DNA from: Pseudomonas nitroreducens
GTDB taxonomy: Bacteria > Pseudomonadota > Gammaproteobacteria > Pseudomonadales > Pseudomonadaceae
Assembly (NCBI RefSeq): GCF_014204515.1
Contig: NZ_JACHLI010000024.1
Span: 50,658-114,657, forward strand
DNA: 64,000 nucleotides
Direction of reading: 5' to 3'
The notes beneath the pieces are model-generated. The model saw only the letters and a program-made list of their open reading frames with translations, had not been told where the DNA came from and did no database searches. The translations under genes and the position numbers were made by a program. Of this stretch, positions 40,831 to 51,017 are shown one piece after another (within the stretch, counting starts at the first letter, position 1; each line of letters begins with the position of its first letter).

Positions 40831-41694
40831 TCAGCGGCCGAACAGACGGCTGAGCAGGCCGCCGCCCTTCTTGCCACGGGTGACGTCGTTGCCCTTGTAG
40901 TTCTTCTGCGACGCCTTGGTGATGGTGCCGAAGCGCTGCTTCACCTGGTAGCTGTCCAGCGAATAGCCGGCGGCCTGGGCTTCGGCCAGGTAGCGGTCGA
41001 ACAGCTCGATCAGGTCCTTGCGCGGGTGATCGAACACCGCACCGTCGAACCAGTGCTTCTCGCCATGGCTTTCCAGGCGCTTGAACGAGTGCTTGTGCGA
41101 TAGCTGCGTGCCGATATCCGAGTAGTGCAGGATCTTGATGGCGTCGATCGGATGGCCTTCGCCATCGATGTTGTTGAACTGGGTGTCGAACGCCTGGATC
41201 AGCTGGGTGTGATCGCGGAAATAGTCGCGCAGCTTGTGGTGCGCCTTGCGATCGCTGCGGATCTGCTCAAGCGGCGGCAGGTGCTCCCTGGCTGCGGCGC
41301 AGTCCCACATCGACACGCAGAAACGCCAGGATTCCTCGCCGCCCTTGGCCATGACGATCTTGCCCGGCTCGAAGGGAGTGTTCCACAGCTCGGCGATGTC
41401 ACTGAGGATCACCACGTCGGCGTCCATGTAGATCGCCCGGCCCTCGAACTGGCAGAACGCCGGGATGCTCCAGCGGAAGCCGGAGAAGGGCGTGGTCCAG
41501 TCGTCGCTGCGCCAGCCCTGCTGCTTGGCAGGATCGGAATACCAGAAGCTCTGCGGGTCGTGGGACAGTTGCATCCAGTGGATTTCGAGCGGCTGGCTGG
41601 CGTGTTTGCGCAGGCTGTACTCGAGCACCATCATCTGTTCAAGATCGCAGTCGTTCGGATCGCATCCGACGAAGATCTTCATTGTTTCGCTCAT
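40831..41694 (-). CDS. Glycosyltransferase with DxD motif (GT8-like)
   Basis: 287 residues. The N terminus MKIFVGCDPNDCDLEQMMVLEYSLRKH and the metal motif RAIYMDADVVILSDIAELW are characteristic of GT-A enzymes of the GT8 type, and KILHYSDIGTQLSH resembles the downstream HxxG-type metal ligand region. The start at 41694 is preferred because AGGGA lies about 9 nt upstream; an internal ATG at 41682 also fits. Transcribed against the rest of the locus and 46 nt after the kinase-like gene, so probably a two-gene operon. It may replace the outer-core rhamnosyl- or glucosyltransferases of PAO1. Confidence 0.75.
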   Translation of the reverse strand: MSETMKIFVGCDPNDCDLEQMMVLEYSLRKHASQPLEIHWMQLSHDPQSFWYSDPAKQQGWRSDDWTTPFSGFRWSIPAFCQFEGRAIYMDADVVILSDIAELWNTPFEPGKIVMAKGGEESWRFCVSMWDCAAAREHLPPLEQIRSDRKAHHKLRDYFRDHTQLIQAFDTQFNNIDGEGHPIDAIKILHYSDIGTQLSHKHSFKRLESHGEKHWFDGAVFDHPRKDLIELFDRYLAEAQAAGYSLDSYQVKQRFGTITKASQKNYKGNDVTRGKKGGGLLSRLFGR

Positions 41695-41740
41695 TTCGGA
41701 CATTCCCTGATCTGGGTGGAGGCGGGCTCCCGTTGTCTGG

Positions 41741-42400
41741 TTACGCCCTGGAACCGTCGTATTCGGCGATAAGGTCGTGGCTGTCCAGGGGCGTCGTGGC
41801 GTTCTTGTTATAAAGCTCGAAGAAGGCCGCCAGACCCAGCTTGCGGATCAGGGCGAGGTCCTTCTTGTAGCGCAGCAAGTGCTTGAAATTACGTTTTCGC
41901 AGGGCACGGGACAAGGGCGCCGAACGGGTCCGCAGGTCCGACAGGTCGATCAGGCCGTATTCGCCGGACGGCGTGAGGATCACGTTGCCCAGGTGCAGCG
42001 AGCGGAAATAGATGCCCAGGTCGTGCAGGCGCGCGATGAACGCCGCCAGCTCGCGCAGCATCGCCAGCTGGCGCTCCGCTTCCTGGGTCGGGATGTAGCT
42101 GCGCAGCGTATGGCCGGGCAGCGGCTGGTAGCGCACCGCGGTGCGCTCAATCTCGGGGAAATGGTAGGTGCGCAGCGGTTGCGGGCAGGGGATGCCCTTG
42201 GCTGCCAGGGCTTCGCAATTGTTCTGGAAGCGTTTCTCCGGCGGCGAGAGCAGCGCGGTGGAAAGCAGGCGCTTGCGCCGGAACAGCTTGAGGAAGCTGC
42301 CGTCGCGCAGTTGCAGGACCTTGTCGCCATGGGGATCGCGTTCGATGACCTGGGCGCCGTCGACGAGTGAGAGGTAGGTGGAATCGTCGAGGGCGTTCAT
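41741..42400 (-). CDS. LPS kinase-like protein with degenerate catalytic loop
   Basis: 219 residues, kinase fold by K38 (SFLKLFRRKR), E62-region helix (RFQNNCEALAAKGIP), N139 and D152 in LHLGNVIL...GLIDLSDLR. The expected H-G-D before LHLGN is F-R-S (132-134), so the catalytic-base aspartate is replaced by Ser134. It matches PA4998 by position (between waaL and msbA). It may be a pseudokinase or use a variant mechanism. Divergent from msbA across 90 nt. Confidence 0.78.
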   Translation of the reverse strand: MNALDDSTYLSLVDGAQVIERDPHGDKVLQLRDGSFLKLFRRKRLLSTALLSPPEKRFQNNCEALAAKGIPCPQPLRTYHFPEIERTAVRYQPLPGHTLRSYIPTQEAERQLAMLRELAAFIARLHDLGIYFRSLHLGNVILTPSGEYGLIDLSDLRTRSAPLSRALRKRNFKHLLRYKKDLALIRKLGLAAFFELYNKNATTPLDSHDLIAEYDGSRA

Positions 42401-42440
42401 CGGGACAGACTGTCAGACCTGGGGGCAACATGGAGTGGGA

Positions 42441-42459
42441 CGGCGGTGGTATTATCCGC
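42441..42459 (+). promoter_or_regulatory. Probable msbA promoter -10 region, shared motif
   Basis: cggcggtggtattatccgc, 31 nt before the msbA ATG, matches the hldE upstream sequence at 46878-46896 in 17 of 19 positions. TATTAT (42450-42455) would be the -10. No convincing -35 is visible, so an activator or extended -10 is possible. Confidence 0.55.
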
Positions 42460-42490
42460 AGTCTTCTTACGACAAGGCAGCTTGCACTTC

Positions 42491-44329
<1,839 letters not shown>

Positions 44330-44351
44330 CGCTGGAGCGGAACCCCACGGC

Positions 44352-45248
44352 ATGCTGAACCGTCTGCGAGCCTTCCGCGAGCGTGGCTGGACGCCCATCG
44401 CCGCCGCCGATTATGCCGCCGCCTGGCAACGCCTGGGCGGCAGCGTCGCCACCCACCCCGAGGTGGTCGAGCGCCTGGCCCATCTGGCCGGTATCCCGGT
44501 GCGCTACCTGGGCTGGTTCGAAGGCGACGAGCTGCGCGCCGCCGTGCCGACCTGGGGGCGTCACCTGGCACTGTCCAAGGACGTGCTCAAGCGCGAGGGC
44601 AAGAAGGCGCTATTCGACCTGGGCAACGCCGAGATCATCCTGCCGATCGCCGAAGGCGCGCGCATCGAGCTGCGCCATCAGGTGCGCTACCTCTCCGAGC
44701 TCAACCGCGAGCAGGTCAGCGACGCGCGCGAACAGCCCGAACAACTGGCGATGAACCGCGCTCCGGCCGATTTCTCGAAGAAGTTCCGCTACAACCAGCG
44801 CCGCGAACAGCGTCTGCTGGAAGAGGCGGGCGGCGTGCTGCAGCCGATGAGCGAGCTGAGTCCCGAGGAACAGGCGCGCATCTACGCTGACCTGTTCCAG
44901 CGCCGCTGGGAATTCGAAGTCCCCGGCAAGGCGCGACTGGCCGAAGTCTTCAGCCTGATGCGCGACTTCATGCGTGGCTCGCTGGTACGCCTGGACGGCG
45001 AGCCGGTGGCGATCCAGATTCTCTATCGGGTCGAGGCGCCCAAATGGGTCAGTGTCGAGTACATCAACGGCGGCGTGGCTCCGGAGAACCGCGAATTCAG
45101 CCCCGGCAGCGTGCTCAGCTTCGTCAATACCCAGGAAGCCTGGGCCGACGCCGAGGCGCTGGGCAAGCCGCTGCGCTATTCCTTCGGCCGCGCCGACCGC
45201 GAGTACAAGGACCGCTGGTGCCACCGCGTGCCGGTGTTCCAGGTCTGA
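44352..45248 (+). CDS. mig-14: Mig-14 family protein
   Basis: 298-residue cytoplasmic or inner-membrane-associated protein of the Mig-14/FemAB-like acyltransferase (GNAT superfamily) group, linked in Salmonella and P. aeruginosa to resistance to antimicrobial peptides. The stretches FRYNQRREQRLLEEAG, EEQARIYADLFQRRWEFE and WVSVEYINGGVAPENREFSPGSVLSFVNTQEAW are family-like, and the last resembles the acyl-donor fold. It lies 22 nt after msbA and corresponds to PA5003; the order relative to msbA differs from PAO1 as I remember it. Confidence 0.82.
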   Translation: MLNRLRAFRERGWTPIAAADYAAAWQRLGGSVATHPEVVERLAHLAGIPVRYLGWFEGDELRAAVPTWGRHLALSKDVLKREGKKALFDLGNAEIILPIAEGARIELRHQVRYLSELNREQVSDAREQPEQLAMNRAPADFSKKFRYNQRREQRLLEEAGGVLQPMSELSPEEQARIYADLFQRRWEFEVPGKARLAEVFSLMRDFMRGSLVRLDGEPVAIQILYRVEAPKWVSVEYINGGVAPENREFSPGSVLSFVNTQEAWADAEALGKPLRYSFGRADREYKDRWCHRVPVFQV

Positions 45249-45263
45249 TGCGCAAGCGGCGAC

Positions 45264-45348
45264 CGTAGGATGGCGTGGAGCGAAGCGATACCCATCGCAA
45301 GCCCGGCAGACAAGGCTGATGGGTATCGCAAGCTCCACCCATCCTACG
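45264..45348. repeat. 85-bp inverted repeat, GTAGGATGG family
   Basis: cgtaggatggcgtggagcg...cgatacccatcg is mirrored by gatgggtatcgcaagctccacccatcctacg. It is a different repeat family from the GTAGGAGCG elements and is seen only here in the window. Could fold as an extensive hairpin in the mig-14-dnpA transcript. Confidence 0.8.
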
Positions 45349-45377
45349 AAAAGCAGCTGCCGGAATTCCCGAAAACT

Positions 45378-45404
45378 GTAGGAGCGGACTGTGTCCGCGA
45401 TTGG
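45378..45404. repeat. Single REP arm (GTAGGAGCGGA family)
   Basis: gtaggagcggactgtgtccgcgattgg, one arm without an inverted partner, 19 nt before the dnpA start. Its internal pairing gcggac/gtccgc could fold close to the dnpA translation start. Confidence 0.75.
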
Positions 45405-45422
45405 CCTTGAGGGAGAACCACC

Positions 45423-46835
45423 ATGACCGGGCGTAAACAACAGCTGCTCAAACAGCACCGCCGCAAGAAGCGCGTGGTGCTGCTCGTCGCCCTGCTGGCG
45501 CTGGTCCTGCTGGGCATCTTCGCGCCCTGGTGGAGTGTGCCGCTGGCCGTGCTGCTGGGCTGGGTCGCCCACGAAGCCTGGTTCGCCGACCACCTGTTCT
45601 ATTCGCCGCGCGACGACTACCGCTACGACTTCCCCGAAGGTTCCCTGGCGCTGCCGGTGTCCCTTGGCGCGCACGGGTTGCACGTTGCCAGCGGCGCGCT
45701 GCCGCCCAGCGAGGAAACGCTGGTGCTGGAGATCGAGGTGAAGGCCTCGCTGCTCGGTCGCTGGCTCGACCCGCAGGTGCTGATCGAGGGCGTCGAGAAC
45801 GACCGCCAGGACTTCGAACGCGGCGTCAGCGGCAAGCGCTACATCAACCTCTCCGGCCAGGGCGCGGCGCTGCGTGCCGGCCAGTTGATCATCCGCAGCC
45901 GTCATTGCCGGCTGGCGCAGCAGGGCGTGCTGCACGCCTTCGACAATCCCGATTACGCCCAGCAGCGCCTGCTGATCATCGCGCCCCACGCCGACGATGC
46001 CGAGCTGGCCGCTTTCGGCCAGTACAGCCGTTGCCCCGAGGCCTGGATCGCCACCCTGACCCAGGGCGAGATCGAAGCCGAGCACTACCAGCGCCTGGGC
46101 CTGGGCCAGGCCGCCGCGGCCAAGCTCAAGGGCCGCCTGCGCACCTGGGACAGCATTGCCGCACCGCTCTGGGGCGGCGTTCCCACCGAACGCTGCGTGC
46201 AGCTGGGCTACTTCTGCCTGCAACTGCCGGCGATGGCCGCCGAGCCGAGCCAGGCCTTCGGCTCGAAGGAGTCCGGCGATATCGATATCCGCAGCGCGCG
46301 CAACCTGAATGCCTTCGCGCTGCCGGCGGATGCCGACGGCGCGCCGACCTGGCTGAACCTGGTGGCTGACCTCACCGCGCTGATCGAACGCATCCGCCCG
46401 GAAGTGATCCTCACCGCGCACCCGGAGCTGGACCCCCACGCCGACCACGTGCACGCCACCCGTGCGACGCTGGAGGCCATCCAGCGCAGCAGCTGGAAGC
46501 CGCAGTCCCTGCTGCTCTACGCCAACCACCTGCATGACAACGATCGCTGGCCCATGGGCCCGGCCGACGGTGGCATCGCCCTGCCTCCTTGTATCGAGGC
46601 ATTGCCGGCCGACCCGCTGTGGAGCCCGGTGCTGGATGCCGAAACGCGCATCGACAAGGCCCAGGCACTGGCCCTGCAGCATGATCTGCAGACCCCTCTG
46701 ACCGGCAAGAAGCGCCTGCGCCGGCTGATCCAGCGCGTGCTTGCCGGGCGCCAGTGGCCGGCCACCGGCGACGACGAATTCTTCCGCAAGGCCGTGCGTC
46801 GCCACGAGCTGTTCTGGGTGCGCAAGGTCCCCTGA
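45423..46835 (+). CDS. dnpA: PIG-L family de-N-acetylase
   Basis: 470 residues. An N-terminal membrane segment (about 19-55, VLLVALLALVLLGIFAPWWSVPLAVLLGW) tethers it to the inner membrane. The PIG-L/LmbE zinc site reads LLIIAPHADDAELAAFGQYS (canonical AHPDDE becomes APHADDAE), with the second part ILTAHPELDPHADHVHATRATLEA. Matches PA5002 (DnpA), implicated in fluoroquinolone tolerance and thought to deacetylate a core sugar, which would expose the free amine of core galactosamine. Preceded by two repeats, so probably separated from msbA/mig-14 at the RNA level. Confidence 0.88.
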   Translation: MTGRKQQLLKQHRRKKRVVLLVALLALVLLGIFAPWWSVPLAVLLGWVAHEAWFADHLFYSPRDDYRYDFPEGSLALPVSLGAHGLHVASGALPPSEETLVLEIEVKASLLGRWLDPQVLIEGVENDRQDFERGVSGKRYINLSGQGAALRAGQLIIRSRHCRLAQQGVLHAFDNPDYAQQRLLIIAPHADDAELAAFGQYSRCPEAWIATLTQGEIEAEHYQRLGLGQAAAAKLKGRLRTWDSIAAPLWGGVPTERCVQLGYFCLQLPAMAAEPSQAFGSKESGDIDIRSARNLNAFALPADADGAPTWLNLVADLTALIERIRPEVILTAHPELDPHADHVHATRATLEAIQRSSWKPQSLLLYANHLHDNDRWPMGPADGGIALPPCIEALPADPLWSPVLDAETRIDKAQALALQHDLQTPLTGKKRLRRLIQRVLAGRQWPATGDDEFFRKAVRRHELFWVRKVP

Positions 46836-46877
46836 CGGATGCCGTGACTGCCCGGTGTTCGGCGCAAGTCGCACTGG

Positions 46878-46896
46878 GCGGCTATGGTATTATCCG
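46878..46896 (+). promoter_or_regulatory. Probable hldE promoter -10 region, shared motif
   Basis: cggctatggtattatccgc matches the msbA upstream element at 17 of 19 positions, including GGTATTATCCGC. TATTAT at 46888-46893 would be the -10, 29 nt before the ATG. No clear -35. Confidence 0.55.
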
Positions 46897-46922
46897 CGGC
46901 GATTTCGACCTGCGGAGTTCCC

Positions 46923-48365
46923 ATGAAATTGACCATGCCCCGATTCGACCAGGCCCCCGTTCTAGTAGTCGGCGACGTGATGCTCGACCGCTACTGGCAC
47001 GGCGCGACCTCGCGCATCTCGCCCGAGGCACCGGTGCCCGTGGTGCGGGTCGAGCAGCATGAGGACCGCCCCGGTGGCGCCGCCAACGTCGCGCTGAATC
47101 TCGCTGCCCTGGGCGCCCCGGCCTTCCTGGTCGGCGTCACCGGCGTCGACGAAGCCGCCGACAGCCTGAGCGACAGCCTGCAGGCGGTAGGCGTGACCAC
47201 CCGCTTCCAGCGCATCGCCGGCCAGCCGACCATCGTCAAGCTGCGGGTCATGAGCCGCCACCAGCAACTGCTGCGCGTGGACTTCGAGGAAGCCTTCCGT
47301 ACCGACGCCGTGGCCCTGTCCGCCGACGTCGAGGCGCTGCTGGACCAGGTCCGCGTGCTGGTGCTCTCCGACTATGGCAAGGGCGCGCTGAAGAACCACC
47401 AGGCGCTGATCCAGGCTGCCCGCCAGCGCGGCATCCCGGTGCTGGCCGACCCCAAGGGCAAGGACTTCGCCATCTACCGCGGCGCCAGCCTGATCACCCC
47501 GAACCTCTCCGAATTCGAAGCCATCGTCGGTCGCTGCACCGACGAGGCCGATCTGGTCGCCAAGGGCCAGCAGCTGATGACCGAGCTGGAGCTCGGTGCG
47601 CTGCTGGTCACCCGTGGCGAGCACGGCATGACCCTGCTGCGTCCCGGCCACAGCGCCCTGCACCTGCCGGCCCGTGCCCGCGAAGTGTTCGACGTCACCG
47701 GTGCCGGCGACACGGTGATTTCCACCCTGGCCGGCGCCATCGCCGCCGGTGAGGACCTGCCGCAAGCCGTGGCCCTGGCCAACCTGGCCGCCGGCATCGT
47801 CGTCGGCAAGCTCGGCACCGCCGCCATCAGCGCCCCGGAACTGCGCCGCGCCGTGCAGCGCGAGCAGGGCTCCGAGCGTGGCGTGCTGAGCCTCGACCAG
47901 CTGCTGCTGGCCATCGAGGACGCCCGCGCCCATGGCGAGAAGATCGTCTTCACCAACGGCTGCTTCGACATCCTCCACGCCGGCCACGTGACCTACCTGG
48001 AACAGGCACGCGCCCAGGGCGACCGCCTGATCGTCGGGGTCAACGACGACGGCTCGGTGACCCGCCTGAAAGGCCCGGGTCGCCCGATCAACAGCGTCGA
48101 CCGGCGCATGGCCGTGCTCGCCGGCCTCGGCGCGGTGGACTGGGTTGTCAGCTTCGCCGAAGACACCCCCGAGCGCCTGCTCAGCGAAGTCCGCCCGGAC
48201 GTGCTGGTGAAGGGCGGCGACTACGGTGTCGAGCAGGTAGTCGGTGCCGATATCGTCAAGGCCTACGGCGGCGAAGTCCGTGTGCTGGGCCTGGTGGAGA
48301 ACAGCTCGACCACCGCCATCGTCGAGAAGATCCGCAATAGAGCGGCTTCAGGCGGCAAGCTGTAG
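46923..48365 (+). CDS. hldE: Bifunctional heptose-7-P kinase / heptose-1-P adenylyltransferase
   Basis: 480 residues; makes ADP-D,D-heptose precursor for WaaC/WaaF. N-terminal ribokinase-like domain (about 1-320): VVGDVMLDRYW, RPGGAANVALNLAALG, DVTGAGDTVISTLAGA. C-terminal cytidylyltransferase-like domain (about 340-480): FTNGCFDILHAGHVTYLEQA and VVGADIVKAYGG. The full fused form is standard in gamma-proteobacteria. Start MKLTMPRFDQAPVLVVGD with CGGAG upstream. Corresponds to PA4996. Confidence 0.96.
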   Translation: MKLTMPRFDQAPVLVVGDVMLDRYWHGATSRISPEAPVPVVRVEQHEDRPGGAANVALNLAALGAPAFLVGVTGVDEAADSLSDSLQAVGVTTRFQRIAGQPTIVKLRVMSRHQQLLRVDFEEAFRTDAVALSADVEALLDQVRVLVLSDYGKGALKNHQALIQAARQRGIPVLADPKGKDFAIYRGASLITPNLSEFEAIVGRCTDEADLVAKGQQLMTELELGALLVTRGEHGMTLLRPGHSALHLPARAREVFDVTGAGDTVISTLAGAIAAGEDLPQAVALANLAAGIVVGKLGTAAISAPELRRAVQREQGSERGVLSLDQLLLAIEDARAHGEKIVFTNGCFDILHAGHVTYLEQARAQGDRLIVGVNDDGSVTRLKGPGRPINSVDRRMAVLAGLGAVDWVVSFAEDTPERLLSEVRPDVLVKGGDYGVEQVVGADIVKAYGGEVRVLGLVENSSTTAIVEKIRNRAASGGKL

Positions 48366-48517
48366 GCGGCAGGCAAGAGCGAGCTTCCGCCTGCAGCCTG
48401 CAGCTTGAAGCCGAACCAGTGACCGCTCTGCCAGTGACCGCCGGCAAAGCGGTCATGGTCCCGGCAGCATTTCGCAGCGCATGATCGGGGCATCCACCCT
48501 CCGCGGAGCGAGATGCC
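48366..48517. repeat. Gap with GCAGGC-type repeat
   Basis: 152 nt between hldE and the acyl-CoA dehydrogenase. The first part (ggcggcaggcaagagcgagcttccgcctgcagcctgcagctt) belongs to a degenerate repeat family also seen at 54992-55022 and 58945-59025. No gene. Confidence 0.55.
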
Positions 48518-49801
48518 ATGACCACCGACGTGCAGGGCCGTGCCCTGGCCGTGCTCAACCGTGTCGCCCAGGCCGACTGGCCGGACCGACTCAAGCTGCG
48601 CAAACCCTTCGAACGCCTGCTCTACAGCGGCAGCCGTACCGGCTTCCGGCTGGCCAGCGAACGCGCCGCCAAACAGCCCAAGACCCCACGCAAGGCCGAC
48701 CCGGACGGACTGTTCGACCTGTCCCTGTCCGACGAGCAGCAGATGGTGGTGGAGATGCTCGAAGGCTTCGCCTCGGAAGTGTTGCGCCCGGCCGCCCATG
48801 AGGCTGACGCCAAGGCCAGCCTGAGTCTGGAATTGCTGGCCCAGGCGCAGGAACTGGGCCTGACCCACTACGGCGTCAGCGAAGTGCACGGCGGCATGGC
48901 CGGCGAGCGTACCGTGGTGAGCAATGCGCTGATCGCCGAAGCCCTGGCCCGTGGCGACCTGAGCCTGGCCGCTGCGCTACTGGTGCCGCTGTCGTCAGCC
49001 AACTGCATTCGTCGCTGGGCCTCTTCGGAACAACAAGCGCGCTGGCTGCCGGCCTTCGTCGGCGAAGAAGCGGCGCCGCTGATCGCCATCGCAGTGAACG
49101 AGCCGCAACTGCTCGCTGACCCGCAGCGCCTGTCCACCAAGGCGCGCAGGCGCGGGTCGAGCTACACGCTGTCCGGCGAGAAGTGCCTGGTGGTGCGCGG
49201 AGTGGATGCGCAGAAGCTGATTGTCGCGGCGGATGCCGGCGACGGTCCGGCGCTGTTCCTCGTCGACACCCGCGCCAAGGGTGTCGAGGTGCGCGCCGAG
49301 CCGGCCATGGGCCTGAAGGCCACCGGCACGGCACGGGTTCGCTTCAAGGGCGTGAAGGTTCCGGCCGAACAGCGGCTGGCGGCGGAGCGATTCGATTACC
49401 CGGCCTTCCTCGATTACACCGCACTGGCCTGGTGTGCGCTGGCCGTAGGCACCGGGCAGGCTGCGCTGGACTACGTGATCACCTACTGCAACGAACGCGA
49501 GGCTTTCGGCGAGCCGATCAGCCATCGCCAGGGCGTGGCCTTCATGGTCGCGGACATCGCCGTCGAGCTGGACGCCATGCGCCTGATGGTCTGGCGCGCC
49601 TGCGCGCTGGCCGAGCGCGGCCAGGCGTTCCACCGCGAGGCTTATCTCGCGAAGCTGCTCTGCGCCGAGAAGGCGATGAAGATCGGCACCGACGCGGTGC
49701 AACTGCTCGGCGGCCATGGTTTCACCCAGGAACATCCGGCCGAGCGCTGGTACCGCGACCTGCGCGCCGTCAGCCTGATGGCTGGCGGGCTGCACCTGTA
49801 A
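48518..49801 (+). CDS. Acyl-CoA dehydrogenase paralogue lacking the catalytic glutamate
   Basis: 427 residues with the ACAD fold: an unusual ~70-residue N-terminal extension (RKPFERLLYSGSRTGFRLASERAAKQPKTPRK), then LSDEQQMVVEMLEGFASEVLRPAAHEAD, the FAD region ALDYVITYCNEREAFGEPISHRQGVAFMVADI and LLGGHGFTQEHPAERWYRD. Where active enzymes have I/L-Y-E-G-T, it reads LMAGG (A422), and the chain stops five residues later. The catalytic base is therefore absent. The next gene, 10 nt on, has it. Corresponds to PA4995. Confidence 0.86.
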   Translation: MTTDVQGRALAVLNRVAQADWPDRLKLRKPFERLLYSGSRTGFRLASERAAKQPKTPRKADPDGLFDLSLSDEQQMVVEMLEGFASEVLRPAAHEADAKASLSLELLAQAQELGLTHYGVSEVHGGMAGERTVVSNALIAEALARGDLSLAAALLVPLSSANCIRRWASSEQQARWLPAFVGEEAAPLIAIAVNEPQLLADPQRLSTKARRRGSSYTLSGEKCLVVRGVDAQKLIVAADAGDGPALFLVDTRAKGVEVRAEPAMGLKATGTARVRFKGVKVPAEQRLAAERFDYPAFLDYTALAWCALAVGTGQAALDYVITYCNEREAFGEPISHRQGVAFMVADIAVELDAMRLMVWRACALAERGQAFHREAYLAKLLCAEKAMKIGTDAVQLLGGHGFTQEHPAERWYRDLRAVSLMAGGLHL

Positions 49802-49811
49802 GGAGCCTTGC

Positions 49812-51017
49812 ATGTACCTCGAAACGCCGAAGAAATTCCGCACCCTGCAGAACCAGGCCCGCCAGGTGGCGGAGAACTACCTGCGGCCGATCTCGCGCAA
49901 GTACGACAAGGCCGAGCACGCCTATCCCAAGGAGCTGGACCTGCTCGCCGCGCTGCTGGACGGCATGAACGCCGGCTCGCCGGACGCCGTCGGTGCCACC
50001 TCCGCCAGCAAGCGCAAGGCCGGAGCCGAGGAGGGCGTGAAGAACGGCGGCAACCTGTCCGCCTGCCTGGGCGTGATGGAAATGTGCTGGGGCGACACCG
50101 GCCTGCTGCTGGCCATGCCGCGCCAGGGGCTGGGCAACGCCGCCATTGCCGCTGTGGCCAATGAGGAGCAGCTCAAGCGCTTCTCCGGAACTTGGGCGGC
50201 GATGGCCATCACCGAACCGGGCTGCGGCTCGGACTCGGCGGCGATCCGCACGACCGCCACGAAGGATGGCGATCACTACCGGCTCAACGGCGAGAAGATC
50301 TTCGTCACCTCCGGCGCCCGCGCCGATGCGGTGGTGGTCTGGGCGACCCTGGACAAGGGTCTGGGTCGCGCGGCGATCAAGTCCTTCGTGGTGGAGAAGG
50401 GTACGCCGGGGATGACCGTCACCCGCCTGGAGAAGAAGCTCGGCATCAAGGCTTCCGATACCGCCTCCATCAGCTTCAGCGACTGCCGGGTGCCGGCCGC
50501 CAATCTGCTGGGCAATGCCGAGATCGACGTGCAGAAGGGCTTTGCCGGGGTGATGGAAACCTTCGACAACACCCGCCCGCTGGTGGCCGCCATGGCCATC
50601 GGCGTGGCCAAGGCCTCGCTGGACCGCACCCGCGAGCTGCTGAAGAAGGCCGGCTGCCGCTTCGACTATCGCCAGCCGCTGCTCAGCGCCAGCCATGCCG
50701 AGGCGACGCTGTACCGCCTGGAAGCCGAATGGGAGGCCGCGCGCCTGCTGACCTTGAAGGCCGCCTGGATGGCCGACAATCGCCTGCCCAACTCCAAGGA
50801 GGCTTCCATCGCCAAGGCCAAGGCCGGGCGGGTGGCCAACGAGGTGACGCTGAAATGCGTCGAACTGGCCGGCGCGCTGGGCTATGGGGAAGAGGAGCTG
50901 CTGGAGAAATGGGCGCGGGATTCGAAGATCCTCGACATCTTCGAGGGCACCCAGCAGATCCAGCTGCTGATCGTGGCGCGGCGCCTGCTGGGCAAGAGCT
51001 CCAGCCAGTTGAAGTAA
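49812..51017 (+). CDS. Acyl-CoA dehydrogenase with intact catalytic glutamate
   Basis: 401-residue FAD-dependent acyl-CoA dehydrogenase. AITEPGCGSDSAAIRTTA (substrate/FAD loop), LNGEKIFVTSGARAD, and the catalytic region DSKILDIFEGTQQIQLLIVARRLLG with E378. Its C-terminal codons (GKSSSQLK) form the start of a 234-bp tandem repeat copied twice downstream. Co-transcribed with the paralogue 10 nt upstream; a mixed complex with one active site per pair is an inference from the missing glutamate there. Corresponds to PA4994. Confidence 0.9.
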   Translation: MYLETPKKFRTLQNQARQVAENYLRPISRKYDKAEHAYPKELDLLAALLDGMNAGSPDAVGATSASKRKAGAEEGVKNGGNLSACLGVMEMCWGDTGLLLAMPRQGLGNAAIAAVANEEQLKRFSGTWAAMAITEPGCGSDSAAIRTTATKDGDHYRLNGEKIFVTSGARADAVVVWATLDKGLGRAAIKSFVVEKGTPGMTVTRLEKKLGIKASDTASISFSDCRVPAANLLGNAEIDVQKGFAGVMETFDNTRPLVAAMAIGVAKASLDRTRELLKKAGCRFDYRQPLLSASHAEATLYRLEAEWEAARLLTLKAAWMADNRLPNSKEASIAKAKAGRVANEVTLKCVELAGALGYGEEELLEKWARDSKILDIFEGTQQIQLLIVARRLLGKSSSQLK

